Assembly (NCBI GenBank): GCA_033030425.1
Contig: JAUFSD010000001.1
Span: 3,410,001-3,474,000, forward strand
DNA: 64,000 nt
Reading direction: 5' to 3'
Origin: Verpa conica
Taxonomy: Eukaryota; Ascomycota; Pezizomycetes; Pezizales; Morchellaceae
Under the pieces are notes generated by a model, which did no database searches, was not told the origin of the DNA, and worked only from the letters and a program-made list of their open reading frames with translations. The position numbers and the translations under genes are program-made. Positions 11,424 through 22,790 of the stretch are shown in pieces (within the stretch, counting starts at the first letter, position 1; each line of letters begins with the position of its first letter).

Positions 11424-12683
11424 TGTAACGGGGGCACTCCCAGGGGAGTACTGCCGTACCAAAAAAAAACCAACAACCTCCCTTTCTGACGAGAAGCTTC
11501 AGCAGCGAGGCTTAGAACCGCTCGTCAACACGGAAGGTCGACAGTCCCTAGGCAAAACAGGAATAAGGATTTTAATGGATAGATAACTAAAGACTTTAAA
11601 AGGCTCTGCTTCCCAGGGGAAGACAAACGTCTTTAGCAAAGAGTATGAGGGTCTCTGAACAACGGTTGTTCGTTGACTAGCAAGAATGATTGTCCTGGGG
11701 GAAGGACGGGTTTAAGCTATGATTTTGATTGCGAGCAGGCTGCCAAGAAGCGGGGGAACAATTCCTCCGCGCTTGGAAATCAACTGAGTCTAGAGCGCCC
11801 CTAAGAACTAGCGGGGTCGATAGACTAGCGACTAAAAAGCGTTGGTTACTAAAAGCTCTGTAACTATTGCTAAAATGGTCCGATTTCAAATCCGATTGCA
11901 CCTATGGATTCGCAGCACTGTCCCCCATATACCCTCCGAGTTTGGTTCGGTTGGACGAATTTTCCTGACGGTTTTGGGGTTATTTTTGGGGTCCAAAACT
12001 TGTCTTTTTGTTAGGGAATCAGCAACTCAGGGGGGCCCCCTCTGCAAACGGCGGGTGGCACAGTGGGGCGCCTCGGGGGTGTTAGAGAACACGGAGTCCC
12101 CTAGGTAGGGTAACCCACTGGTGATTCCTGCCGTTGCTTAGATTCCTTTCCCACGTTCCTAGTCCAACCTGGGGACGTGGCGGAGAGGTAATCTTGATCC
12201 ATAAGGACCTTAGGGCGACGCACAAGGCATAGCCCCATATGGTTCGATTCGTGGCGCCACCAGGTTAATTATTTATTTTGCTGGCGGCCCTAACTACTAA
12301 GTATAGCTTTGCTCTCGTTTCATGGCTCTCGGCCTCCCATAAGATTGGCCGTCATTGAAGCTGTTATAATTCCTCCTAGAGGAACAGGAGCTTAACTCTG
12401 TTCATGGAGGTAACTGCTTCTGTCTCATTGCACTAGTATCTCCCGTAGCTATAAGCTACAGACGCATTACTCTGGTCTCTGTCGCATACCGACGACGGTG
12501 AGCTTCGCTCCGTCCTAGGAGCTCGCCAGCTCGCTTAGGGATCGGGCTATCATAGTAATGACTTTCCTTAGTATCTATTGACCGGAATGGGATAGCTAGT
12601 CCTATGCCTCAAGGGAGATCCTTAGGTGTCTCTATATGGAGAGGTACTTTGAGACTAGTCATGACGATGGTTAAATCGTCACA
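11424..12683. mobile_element. 1.26-kb LTR-type insertion with 5-bp target duplication
   Basis: Starts TGTAACGGGGGCACTCCC and ends ATCGTCACA, so it has TG...CA ends with short inverted termini (TGTAAC/GTCACA). It is flanked by CTGAG at 11419-11423 and 12684-12688. Removing the insert plus one target copy restores the helicase frame ...AYSRTQLPIQ. No reading frame of note. It holds a tRNA-like stretch near 12170-12265. It is probably a solo LTR or a small non-autonomous (TRIM-like) element; no internal LTR pair was seen. Confidence 0.75.
12170..12265 (+). other. tRNA-like (SINE-like) sequence inside the 1.26-kb insertion
   Basis: Contains an A-box-like GTGGCGGAGAGG and a B-box-like GGTTCGATTCG about 65 bp apart, the spacing of a long-variable-arm (Leu/Ser) tRNA, and ends in GGCGCCACCA. 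The T-stem does not pair properly, so it is not called as a functional tRNA. It may be a tRNA-derived SINE head or a decayed tRNA copy. Confidence 0.35.
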
Positions 12684-15199
12684 CTGAGTGCGTGAATATG
12701 CAATGCCATTGTGGTGGAAATAAATTGTGTGCAGCTGTACTTCTACCATCTAAAATCCGGTACGTATCAATCAGTCTAAAAGATATTAAAACTTTTAAAA
12801 ATTGATTTAAAGTACTTACACGTATGCCTTCTATAGTAGGAAATGCTACTGTTGGCAACCCATTATCTTTCAACTCCACGATTATACCACAAGTACCATT
12901 TGATATTCCTAAAGCTATCATCATGTTGTTCAGAAACATGACTTTAGCCCCCGGTGTACAAACCACTTCAGCAGGGTAGTTAGTACCCATTTTGAAGGTA
13001 CGAGAGTTTTGACTTCCTTCCAGCTGTCTACCTTCTTCACGGTCAATTGCATATTGTATGTGCTTCTGACTGTCTGGTAAAGAATCAAGTAAAAGACTGT
13101 TGATACTTGTAGCAGTTTGACGGAGTGATACTAGGTGCGTTGTAAGGTAGGTTTGATCCCGTGTCTGAAAGGTTTGGATTTTGTGATTAATAAGTTATTG
13201 ACTATGAGGACTAATATAACCAAAACGGAGATCATTTAGAAGCTGAAAAAAAGCCAAGTCTTCATTCTGACGGATAGAGGTTTTCAGGAACAGAGGGCTA
13301 AAGAGTTTCCAGAGACTGGAGTGAAAGATTTTTAGACCCGTAACTGGTGGAAGTTGCAAGAGGTCGCCTAGACAGATAACATGGATATTGCCAAAAGGTT
13401 TAATATTGTTATGAAGACGGGCAAATAAAGAGGATACAAACTCAAAAAGGTCTGTGTTTACCATTGAAATTTCATCAATGACAATAACTCTAATTTTCTG
13501 CAAAGACTGAGTTTTTTCAGGTGACTGGAAAGCACTTGACTTGAAGCCACCACCGTCAGACCCACCTATATGCAGTGCAGAATGGATTGTTTGACCATTA
13601 ATATTGTTTGCAGCAATACCTGTAGGTGCAAGCAGAAGATATGGAAGGTGTTGAGTTGTAAACCATTGTTGAAGGGCACGCAACAGGTATGATTTCCCTG
13701 TACCAGCAGGACCAGTAATAAAAAGCTTAACACTTGGGTTTATAGGGCGGGTTCCAGCAATAGCTTGGGTAATTCTGCTGTAGGCTTGGTACTGTTCAGG
13801 CTGGAGATCAAAAACAATAGCTTGATTGAGAGCGGGAGGAGGTAAATGTTGCAACTCTAAAAGCTGATTATTGATGATAGTTTTAACAGACTGGTTTGTT
13901 GTTGCTGTTATAGTATCGATAAGCTCTAAATATATATCTGACAGGTGAAGCTGTGTTTGTTGAACTTCTTGCTTGTATGTTGAAAGGAGATGTTGATAAA
14001 GTCTAGGATGTTTGTCTAATAGATGCTCTTTATAGGAATCGTATTGACCATATCCAGCAATCCCGTCATCTGATCTCCAAGAATCAAGTTCGAGAAGCTT
14101 GCAAAAGAAAAAAGATTCTCCATCTGCAAGTCTTCGATAAGCAGTTCTGATCAATATTGGCTGTAAAAGTATTAGTATTAGACCAGAAATTAGTAGTTGT
14201 AAGGAAGGGTAACTTTTTGACGGGCATAAACAAAGCTACCGGTATTATCCTTCCAGAATTTAGTTTTGCTTCTGCGTTGATGACGTTCAATTTTGTAGCA
14301 AGAATGGTATTTGAAGTAGGTTAATGCTTCAAAAGGATAGCAAAAAGGTCTTGCAAAGTACTTGTCAATAGCATCGGGATAGTAAGGTGAGTCTCCGTCT
14401 TCTTCTTGTTCTAATAGCCAAGCAGGTTTGACTACTGAAATGCGTTCTGTTGGAGTGGATGTTGGAAGATAGATGCAACCGCTTGACATTTGAAAGATAG
14501 GAAAACTAAGAAGCAAAACCATGCATTCCATGGAACCCATTCTACGTGACAGCAAATGAGACAAAGTATGATCGTTGCTTTGGATATTGACAAGTGATTT
14601 AGGTTCAGCTTTGGTGACGTACTTTGAAATGTACTTTGCTAAACCACCTGAAGTGCAGTATTGTACGTTGCAATGAGCTTGCCAGAGGAGCAATAGCTGG
14701 GGTGAATAAGGAACAACATAACGGTCTGCTTCTGTCAATCTGCGGTAGGTATATCTGACTTCTCCATGTTTTTGATAGGTTACTGAAGAGAGTTCTGCAG
14801 GAAAGCCTTTACGGCAAGGACCAGCCATTGTGACATCTCTGCCACAAAGTCTAATATCACAACGGTGGATCTGGTGATCGAGTACCAGCTTAAATAGCTC
14901 AGGTTCCAGTATAGTATCAGGAATATCAGCACGGATGAAATTGATTTCAATCAGCTCCTGTTGAGTCCTCTCCGTCCATAAAAGTGAGTGAGTATGGATT
15001 GCACCTCTTAACTGGAATTCATGGCGCTCCACCAACTCCCGCAACTGACCAAAACCAGAAACCTTATGGTCTCTAAAGTATGCTGTCTTTATCCAGTGCC
15101 ATCTCTCATAATAGTACTGAACAGCATCCCATGGACGGTTTGAGGGAAGAGTATCTTGATTGCCCGACTGGAAAAGAATCTGTTGATATTGAGGCCAAC

Positions 15200-15558
15200 T
15201 GTAAAAACCGATCACCTATTGGGGAACAGCAGGCGATAATCACGAGACAAGGCTAGTATCGAGAGACTAGAAACTCTAGGACAAGGTAGGTATGGTAACA
15301 ATATAAGTTGTTGCGTGAAGAACTAACTAACTGACAGAGATGCGTCCCTTTTATACCCTTTCTGGAGGGACGCTGAGATCAACAATGAGACAATATGAGA
15401 CTGAAGGAGTGACCTCCTTCTACATGAAACTGTAGTCGTCTCGTCCTGCGAGGCGTACTTCTTACATGACCAATGATATCAGGAATCCTACGAGATATGA
15501 AACGATACATGAAACAAGGAGATAGACAAGGCGGACTAGGAAATGAGTGTTCTTGACA
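15200..15558 (-). mobile_element. Solo LTR in the Helitron Rep gene, family A copy 1
   Basis: 359 bp with TG...CA ends (TGTAAAAACC...TTCTTGACA) flanked by CCAAC at 15195-15199 and 15559-15563. Read on the minus strand it has a TATA box (GGGTATAAAAGGG) enclosed by the inverted pair GCGTCCCT/AGGGACGC. It shares its ends and the block GGGGAACAGCAGG with the LTR at 20718-21141. It contains the TGAAACA motif. No internal retrotransposon sequence remains, so it arose by LTR-LTR recombination or is a short derivative. Confidence 0.9.
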
Positions 15559-17278
15559 CCAACGTTCTGAAAAGGTTGTGGTAACAAACAGGGTAGGGAT
15601 TCCGAAAGTCTGAAGCATGCAGCGGACTTTGGCTTCTGCATTAATAAAGAAAGAATCACCTGTGCGTATAAACTTGGGAACAGCTGTTGTCAATTCTTCG
15701 TTGACTATTGACCATGGACCATACTGACTTGGCTGTAGAAGTTGGGTTACAGTATACCGTTGATCAGTTGAGCGTTGAGCTTGATCTTTAGTCAAGCGGA
15801 TATTGTTCTGAAAGATACGAGAGGCTTCAATCTCCATATATGTCCAGGCTGGCCAATAGTAATTATCACGGAAGTGGGAAACGACTGAGTTAAGCTTCAG
15901 CTTTGCATCAGCAAGACGGGTGTTGTGGTAAGGTGTTCTGTCTTCTTTTGCTGGTAGAGTCCACTGACCATGACCCCAAGGATACAATACAGGAAACAGC
16001 AGGGGTTCTATTGCAGGATCTGAACGGGATAGTCCAATAGGATTATTAGGAGATGACTGATTTGGAAGAGAGCCAACGGGTAAACGGAAGTTACGGTGGT
16101 CTTCATTTGCTGTGTTTGGTGGGTAGTTGAAAGGATTTAGAACAATATCTGGACGGTTCAATGGTCTTGATTCTTCTTGACTATTTAGAGAAGAGAGTGA
16201 TGCCGTTGGGAGAGAATAGAATTGAAGTTCAGTTCTGACATCATAACGGAGAAACAATGGATTGTTTTGGAGAAGCCAATTGCGGCAAAGCTCAAGCTGG
16301 TGAGTATTATGTCCTCCGTCAAACAAATTTCTAGAGCTCTCTAGAAAAGCTCCAATACAGCCACTAAAAAGTGCAATAGCACGAGGGTTTTTAGACAAGC
16401 TCATTTTGCCTGCAATATACTATTAGTGAGGTTTACAGAAGAATAGTAAGTAAAAGAATTACCTGTTACTGTTCTGTAGGTTGAATATGGGTTTATATGC
16501 TCTGAATGACTGACGGTTCTACCTAAGTTCGTTTGTAGAGAAATTGGACTAAGAAAGACACGAGACCGTTGAGCCAATACTAATAATACTTCAGGCCATG
16601 GACCAGCTGATAGAGGTTCTTTAGGCTTAGTTTTGCAATGAACACAAACAGCAATCTGAATGCTGTCACCTTTTAACCTCTCCGTAGTAGAAACACCAAA
16701 GACTTCAGTCAATGAGTACAATTGACTGGCGTTCTTAGTGATCCAGTGTATATGACGTGGAAGCAGTAGGATTGAACAGAAAGAGCATGGTGTACTGGGG
16801 AAAGCTTTATCGTATGTTGATCTAAAAAGTTGAAGAACTTTTTTAAAAGCCGAGCTAGGAGAATATACAGCATTCTGAGGAGCTGATTGAGGTGGAATAG
16901 AAGACGGTAAAGAGAGATGATATACTTCTGCTGGAACTAACTGTGATGGGTTTGGTTGGACTATTCCTCGGGAGCTTTGATTGTTATGCTGAATAAAGGA
17001 ATAGGTGGTGAATAAAGCTCTGGTGTCTTCAGTTTCAATATTAGAAGTAACTGGAATAAGGTAATAGTTTTGTATGTTGCCGTTTGCACTGGATCTGTTT
17101 CTGTTTATATGATTTGCATCTGACTGTGGAATATAGGAACGGAATCGATAAGACATTATTAACCCTGAATACCACAAAACATTCCCCTGATTAGCTATCA
17201 ACGAATACCAATAATTTCCACCGGAAAGTAAAAAGAAACCCCAAAATATAAAACTAAATACAATGTCTGTCTCTATCT

Positions 17279-18505
17279 TCAAGCCTTGCCCTTTCCTTTT
17301 GCCTTCCTTGTATTATAAAACTTTTTTTTTGAAGCAGAGCCTGCTAATCCCAACTCATTTTCATCATCCTCGGAAGTCTCCAACATATCAATCTCCTCAA
17401 ATCCATGATCGTTGCTACCAGAAGCCTCTGTAGCTGGTATAATGAGGCTGTTGGCAGGAGTAGATGGTGTTTCTATACCACCACTATCTCCGTCAGAATT
17501 GGAAACTGGTTGTTTCTTCTCTATAGATTGTATGTATACGTTAATTATTGCTTTAAATATTTCAGAGAGTTGGATAACCTTACGGAAGCTGCTGAACAGA
17601 TTTCTGCTAGGCTTTATACTGTTCGGAGAAGAAAAGGGTGAGGTCATACTACTATCAGGATCTGGCTTGATAGTTTTGATTGGGCTGGTAGATGCTGTAA
17701 GTGGACCCAGCAGTACTTTGCGTTTTGATTTGGGAGTTTGAAATATAGAAGCCTTGTCTTCCTTAGGAACCAAATCCCGTGAGAAGCTGATAGCCAAAGA
17801 AAAAGCATAAGCTGTATTCAATATATAAAGTATTAGTACTGACAGGTATCAAATTAGAGAGTTTACATACCACGATCAATATCAGTTTCATAGATATACT
17901 TGAAAGCTATATCTAATGTTTTTCCCGACTGCAGATAGGTGACTAATTTGGCAAATAATGGAACTTTGGTATCTATAAGAAAGGTAAATCTACTATACTA
18001 GTTAGTATTTCCTTTATTTTACTTAATTCTGGCTTATACTTACAACAACGTCCTCTCTAGCCTCACTATTATACTGATACATCTGGCCTTGAAAGTGGGA
18101 GAGACTTGTATCGGGCATTTTGACCAAATCAGAAAGCATAGTAACAGTGGAGGTGCAGTAGGCATCGTTGGCAATAGATTTATCAATAGAAGTATTATGA
18201 AAGAGCTCAGTATTACGGATGAGTGAATACTAAATAGATATTAACTTCAAAAGCAATTTAGAGAGAAATGGAAAGCTGGATTTGTATGTGCTTACCACAG
18301 GAGCCTTTCCAGCAGTGAAAATGACTGTTCCATTGAACAAATACACACGATCAGGATACAGAGCATTCTCAGAGCTCTGAAAGTACTTGATTGCCACCTC
18401 ATGAATAATACCCTCACCATCCTCGTGGGATACTTTAGCAGCTTTGAATCCACCAACACCAGTAACAGAGAGAACTCTTCCAATAAAAGTGAAATAAATA
18501 GGCAT
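17279..18505 (-). CDS. Helitron-borne OB-fold (RPA-like) protein
   Basis: Four exons were reconstructed: 18505-18296, about 18229-18040, 17972-about 17873, and 17821-17279. The first exon reads like an OB fold (MPIYFTFIGRVLSVTG, then YPDRVYLFNGTVIFTAG). Later parts include KVPLFAKLVTYLQSGKTLD and a Ser/Pro/acidic C-terminal region with a final basic KGKGKA. Helitrons of many hosts carry RPA1-like single-strand-DNA-binding proteins, and position and orientation with the Rep-helicase support that role; the fold itself is inferred from pattern. No stop codon interrupts the spliced frame. The second intron uses GTATAAG as donor to keep phase. Confidence 0.65.
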
Positions 18506-19544
18506 AGTGGAAATATACGTACCAATATTGGATAGATATACTGAAAAAAGGGAGAATAGAGGTTTCGTTGAGAGGATTAGAAGAATTGAAGTTGATGTGG
18601 GATAGTAAAGAGATCAGGAGTAGACGGGAGATCAGGGAAGTTTAATAGTGGAGAAAAACCTTAAAGCATATACTTAAAATAGATAAAACTGTGTCTAATC
18701 GTATCTGCTGTATACGATCCCTGGGTGTAAGTATCTACGTCATTACAATCAGTATTTGGTATAGTTTCAACGCCACCAACAATTCATTACAATGTATGAT
18801 CTCATAGCTACTATAAAAAGAACTCCATGTTATACTGGCGTTCATGAAAAACAGGTTTTAGACTGTTCATTTGAAATATATGTGATTACTTTATATACGT
18901 TATTCATTGTTGTTAGAGACTCTGATAGGGTTAGGGTTATTATCAACTCTTATGTGATTGTATCGGGAGTCTCATTTTGATGGTATGGAATAGGGAGTAT
19001 AGCTGATAGATGTAGTTTTAGAATGAACATAGAGTCTACTGTTGATAAAGAGTATTAGAAGATTGTAAGTTAGGCTTCTATTCTAATTGTATTGTTTGCT
19101 CTTAGTAGGTATAAATTGAATCAACTGTATAAAAGTAATCGTACCAGTATATATAGCAATGCAATAGGTATACCTACTATATAATAGTACGTAACATAGA
19201 CACAACACAACACACTAAAATTGATTGTGAACCTAAAGAGGAAATAAACTACAAATGGAGCATAGTTTGTGTTTCACAGTACCTACTCATCCACCCACAC
19301 GATTTTTATTAGGTTTAAAGGGTTTCTGCAATTCTCTAGGTTCTTTTGGCGCTGCTTTATATCTTGTTTTGCTCTTGCCGTAGATCTAAATTAGTCCGGC
19401 ACCTAACTATAGAAAAATTAGACTTATTGGAGCTACGAAACTCTGTTTATAAAAGTAGATTTCTCGAGGTATTTTAGATAGCCCGATAATTATAATGTTT
19501 GATACCTCTAATGAGATCAAGTCTTAGTAATCAGCATTCATGCA
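18506..19544. other. Spacer between Helitron genes and the Plavaka element
   Basis: AT-rich and without a supported gene. It must contain the Helitron promoter and 5' terminus. A TTAGGGTT-type box (AGGGTTAGGGTT) lies at about 18928-18939. Confidence 0.5.
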
Positions 19545-19700
19545 CATCAGCAAAAAGCGAGATTCCTCCCCGCTCTCCTGGAGAGCGGGGCGAGCTTTTC
19601 GCAAACCTACCCTCCCACAGGTGCTTTACGCTGCACATCATCTCCGGGAGATACGCTGCCGGACCCTGAAAGTCCGGGAGAGTCTTTTTTCGGTCGGGAG
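19545..19700. repeat. Left terminal and subterminal repeats of the Plavaka element
   Basis: Starts CATCAGCAAAAA. Contains an 11-bp-arm perfect palindrome (CCCCGCTCTCC-T-GGAGAGCGGGG, 19568-19590), then ATCTCCGGGAGAT, CCGGAC...GTCCGG (19659-19677) and TCCGGGAGAG. These match motifs at the right end and are probable transposase or accessory-protein binding sites. Confidence 0.7.
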
Positions 19701-19904
19701 AACCCCTATATGCTTAATATTTTTTTTGTTCTACTGCTTACTTTCTAGGCTGCTATTATGATCTCGAAGCTTATATTGACTGAATATTAACTACTTTTGC
19801 TCTATATACTATCACTACATCAAAATCTTGCTCTTCCGATTATCCTAATACCGCTTATACCACCCCCCACCTAAATACCTCTACTCGTTGACACCTTGCT
19901 CCGA

Positions 19905-21931
19905 CTACTCCTCGGCAGCTTCCGACTCCTGAGAGGTCGTCTTCACCATACCTCTACGCGCTTCAAGAATCTTCCTTAATTTTTCTTGATTATCACTGAA
20001 TCCTATAACCTCCTCTTTCTCGTTGACCTGTTTAGGCCCACAATACTATCTATATTTAGTATTAATCGCCTACAAGATAGACTAGTACGAACCAGAATTT
20101 TGATTTGAGCCCGTATATCATCTAATATATCTGCTGCGTTGTCGTTGTCCATATTCCCCCAAGTATTCAACTGCCGCTCCCAAACACCTGTTAACCTGTT
20201 AGCAGTCTATCCCAGCTTCCTAGAGGTCGGCAAAACCTACGAAGACAATTCCCGCGGCTAAATGTCATTGGTTCCACATACAGTCCCGTCTCCCATGCTC
20301 TAAGGCAATGGTATATCATAGCTGTAGTTAATACAATAAACCTTGAATTGATGCAATCCATAAACTCGGGCATCTTCCTGGCTGTAGCCCTGTTTCCTTT
20401 GAAGAACTTCGCATGGATTAGTGCAGGAATTGCAGACGATAGGAACCTTTGCTCTAGAAGCTACCGACCTGTCAGCAGTCGCCACCGGATTCTAGAAGCA
20501 TTGTACATACCGTGTATCCATCTTCGTTACACATAAACCGATCCATATCTAACAAATAGGCAACCTGTGCCTTCAAAGCTTGCTTACCAAGGCCTGACAG
20601 ACCATAAAGCGACAGAACCTCTCGCTTTGCTACTTGAAGGAACTGGGATCGCCTGCTTGCGTGTTTTGCCTTCATCTATAGCTTGTTAGTACTCGTTACC
20701 GGCTTGAAGGAGGTCGGTGTAAAAGTACACAAGCCCTTGCTCTAGTGGGGACAGCAGGTGATGTCTAAAGAGCTGGGACACTAAGGGCACATGGACTAGA
20801 AGACTGGGAAGACTGGAACTAGAGTAGGTACTTGGTAGTAAATACAAGTTGAAGGATAGAGAGCTAAGACTAAGAACTGGGGAAATGGCTCGATACTTAT
20901 AGTATGGCCGAAACATGAAAGGGAAGGGGCTGACACGCGTAGCGTGTCAGACTACATGAAACAAGAACATGATACGTGATATGAAACTAAGGAGATCCTG
21001 ATGACGTGGCAGGCCACGTCATCCCATACATGAAACATAAATGAGACTAGACATGAAACTGATATGAAACGGGCAAGGCTGACTGGTGGTCGAGTGACAA
21101 TTTGTGACCGAGTGAGAACTGATAACTTGTTGTTCTTGACAGTCGGTACCGTACATGCTTATGACTCTCTATACTTATCGGAGTGTATAATCCGTGGTCT
21201 TCCTGAGCAGCTTTCCAGCTAGATTTTATCCATTTAGATATTTCAATGGTGGTAGGGAAAGGCTCTTGAAAGTAGGTATACTCAAGCATGATATCGTTTG
21301 CGCTTTGAAGGATAGGTATAGAGAGTGACTCAATTTGAAAAGTTCCTCTATTTGACCTGTTTCTTTGCTGCTCATACATTGAGGTCTTCTCTGGCTCAGG
21401 GATAGGCAGGGCAATCTGTGTCAAAGTGAGCATCGACCTCCTAGAAGCCGTCACTATTTGATTTGGCTTTGCCAGCCGAGTTGTCTTTGGGTTCTATTAC
21501 ACGCATTAGCTTATTCATTTTACCAAGGATAGATAAAGCACTACCCCCTCTGTTTCCTTACGAGACTTCAACGTCTGAATTATTTCTCTGTGCTTAGGTG
21601 GTGCTTTCTTTGCTGCAGGCTTTTGGAAGACTGGTGCCTGCTTCTCAAAGTTCGGCAATCCCTTGTCAAAGTCGGTATTTGACTCGTAGTATTCATCTTC
21701 TTGAGCTATTGTATTTTGATGGCGCTGATAGCCCCTATCTCTGCTACTCTCGCTGTTAGATTCTTCAGGTTCGCTAGAGATCTCAGCCGGCTGTGGGGGA
21801 GGAGCGCGGCGACGAGGGCTTCGGCGAAGTTCAGGAGTATCTGGTTCAGTAGGCCTACGCTTCGTTACCCCCTTGTACAATCTAAATGGTCTGGTTGGAT
21901 GGCTCTTTTTTGTCGGTGGGGTTTTTGTCAT
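19905..21931 (-). CDS. Transposon-borne protein of unknown function (DUF6532-like?)
   Basis: Six exons were assembled with consistent phase: 21931-21524, 21415-21155, 20675-20511, 20460-20241, 20187-20093 and 20027-19905, giving about 423 residues. The N-terminus is basic, Pro/Ser/Glu-rich and low-complexity (PELRRSPRRRAPPPQPAE). The second half is globular: FPTTIEISKWIKSSWKAAQE, YLLDMDRFM, FLSSAIPALIHAKFFKG, TTAMIYHCLRAWETG. That pattern recalls the fungal DUF6532 proteins often found near transposons; the match is from memory and weak. Four of the five introns contain a CCGRC...GYCGG palindrome, and intron 2 also hosts a solo LTR. The spliced frame is intact. A DNA-binding accessory role is a guess from its place in the element. 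Confidence 0.6.
20718..21141 (-). mobile_element. Solo LTR inside an intron, family A copy 2
   Basis: 424 bp, TG...CA ends (TGTAAAAGTACAC...TTCTTGACA), flanked by GTCGG at 20713-20717 and 21142-21146. Related to the LTR at 15200-15558 by both ends and by GGGGACAGCAGG. On the minus strand it has TATA-like CTATAAGTATC. Two strong palindromes: CTGACACGC-GTA-GCGTGTCAG (20930-20950) and GATGACGTGGC-AG-GCCACGTCATC (21000-21023). It inserted directly beside a palindrome of the Plavaka array and enlarges a roughly 50-bp intron to 479 bp. Confidence 0.92.
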
Positions 21932-22126
21932 CGCGTATTAGCCTAAAATGTGGAGTTGGGGTTTGTATCGAATTGTAGGGGGTTGCTGCCGACCTCTGGG
22001 AGGTAGCTCAGGGGTAAAGAGCACCGCTATGACCTCATTGCTTACAACTCACAATCATTGAATAGACTCCCATACATTTGCGCAAGAAATATTTAATTGT
22101 ATGAATAGGATTAAATAATAGTTTTA

Positions 22127-22790
22127 CACCGACCTCTAGCAGGTCGCTTCATACCTTTTCATACTTTAAACGTTAGCACTCATATGGATATTCCGGGAGA
22201 GGGGGGCTCTTACTAAATAGAGACGATTCATATCTTGCTTTCCCCAAATAAAATACCATAACAAAAACTACAGCGAGTTCAAACGCATAATAATACTCCC
22301 GTGCCGGCTCGCAGGCGTCCGGCAACCGACTGTAAAGATATAACGCCAAATAAGGATACCACCCGTCTAATAATACTCCTGTGCCTGCTCGCAGGCGTCC
22401 GGTACCTAGCTGTGAAAAATATATAACGCTAAATAGGAATATACCACCGTAACAAATGAAATAACTAGCCCCTACCGGCTCCTAGCAGGCCGTTTCATAC
22501 CTTATCATACCTATCAATGTCAGCGTCTATATGGATATCTTGGGGGTAAGGGGAGGGGGAGGCTCTTACTAAATAGAGACGATTCATATCTTGCTTTGCC
22601 CAAATAAACTATCAAAATAAAACTCCTGTGCCAGCTTGCAGGCGTCCGGCGCCTGATTCTAAAAATATATACCACTTCATACTTGTCAATGTTAGCCCTT
22701 TTATAGATATTCTCGAGAGGGGGAGGGGTTCTTACTAAATAGGTGCTTCATATCTTGCTTTCGCCCAATATATAGAAATAAAAACCAAAA
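22127..22790. repeat. Internal repeat block of the Plavaka element
   Basis: Non-coding block with two interleaved repeat types. One (copies near 22150-22254, 22496-22610 and 22678-22772) carries TCTTACTAAATAGAGACG and TTCATATCTTGCTTT. The other (near 22285-22360, 22370-22440 and 22615-22680) carries a palindrome of the form TGCCGGCTCGCAGGCGTCCG followed by an AATATATAACGC-like stretch. It resembles the repetitive subterminal regions of CACTA elements, but lies internally, upstream of the 19905-21931 gene. Confidence 0.75.

Larger units (their letters stand above)
11182..17156 (-). pseudogene. Helitron Rep-PIF1 helicase, interrupted by two insertions and a stop codon
   Basis: Rolling-circle replication initiator fused to a PIF1-type helicase. 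From ATG 17156: an N-terminal zinc-binding-like part (CSFC..CVHC), then a domain containing LLFPVLYPWGHGQW. The HUH nuclease block follows: SERW|PQYQQ, RGAIHTHSLLW (HUH histidines), and KYISKYVTKA (two tyrosines three residues apart, the Y2 catalytic pair). The helicase has Walker A GPAGTGKSYLL, Walker B VIVIDEISMV, and a C-terminal RTQLPIQNAFALTIHKTQG...AYTAISRAKR. Three introns fit: 16410-16462, 14161-14213 and 12750-12819. Damage: an LTR at 15200-15558 splits the Rep domain, a 1.26-kb insertion at 11424-12683 splits the helicase, and an in-frame TAA lies at 13195-13197 after ...GYISPHSQ. Without the insertions the frame resumes exactly across each duplicated 5-bp target. Confidence 0.88.
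11182..18505 (-). mobile_element. Helitron (rolling-circle transposon), disrupted; coding part
   Basis: Two co-oriented genes define it: a Rep-PIF1 helicase (11182-17156) and an OB-fold protein (17279-18505) 122 bp upstream. The true ends (5' TC, 3' hairpin plus CTRR, A/T target) were not identified. The 5' end must lie right of 18,505 and before the Plavaka element at 19,545. The 3' end lies left of 11,182, probably in or beyond the 18-bp minisatellite. Two LTR-type insertions and a nonsense codon show that this copy is no longer autonomous. Confidence 0.8.

Noticed and set aside
12170..12265. Functional tRNA gene
   Set aside because: A and B boxes are present, but the T-stem does not pair and no convincing anticodon arm was found. 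Kept only as tRNA-like.
22127..22790. CRISPR-like array
   Set aside because: The repeats are few, unequal in length and irregularly spaced, and the sequence is eukaryotic.
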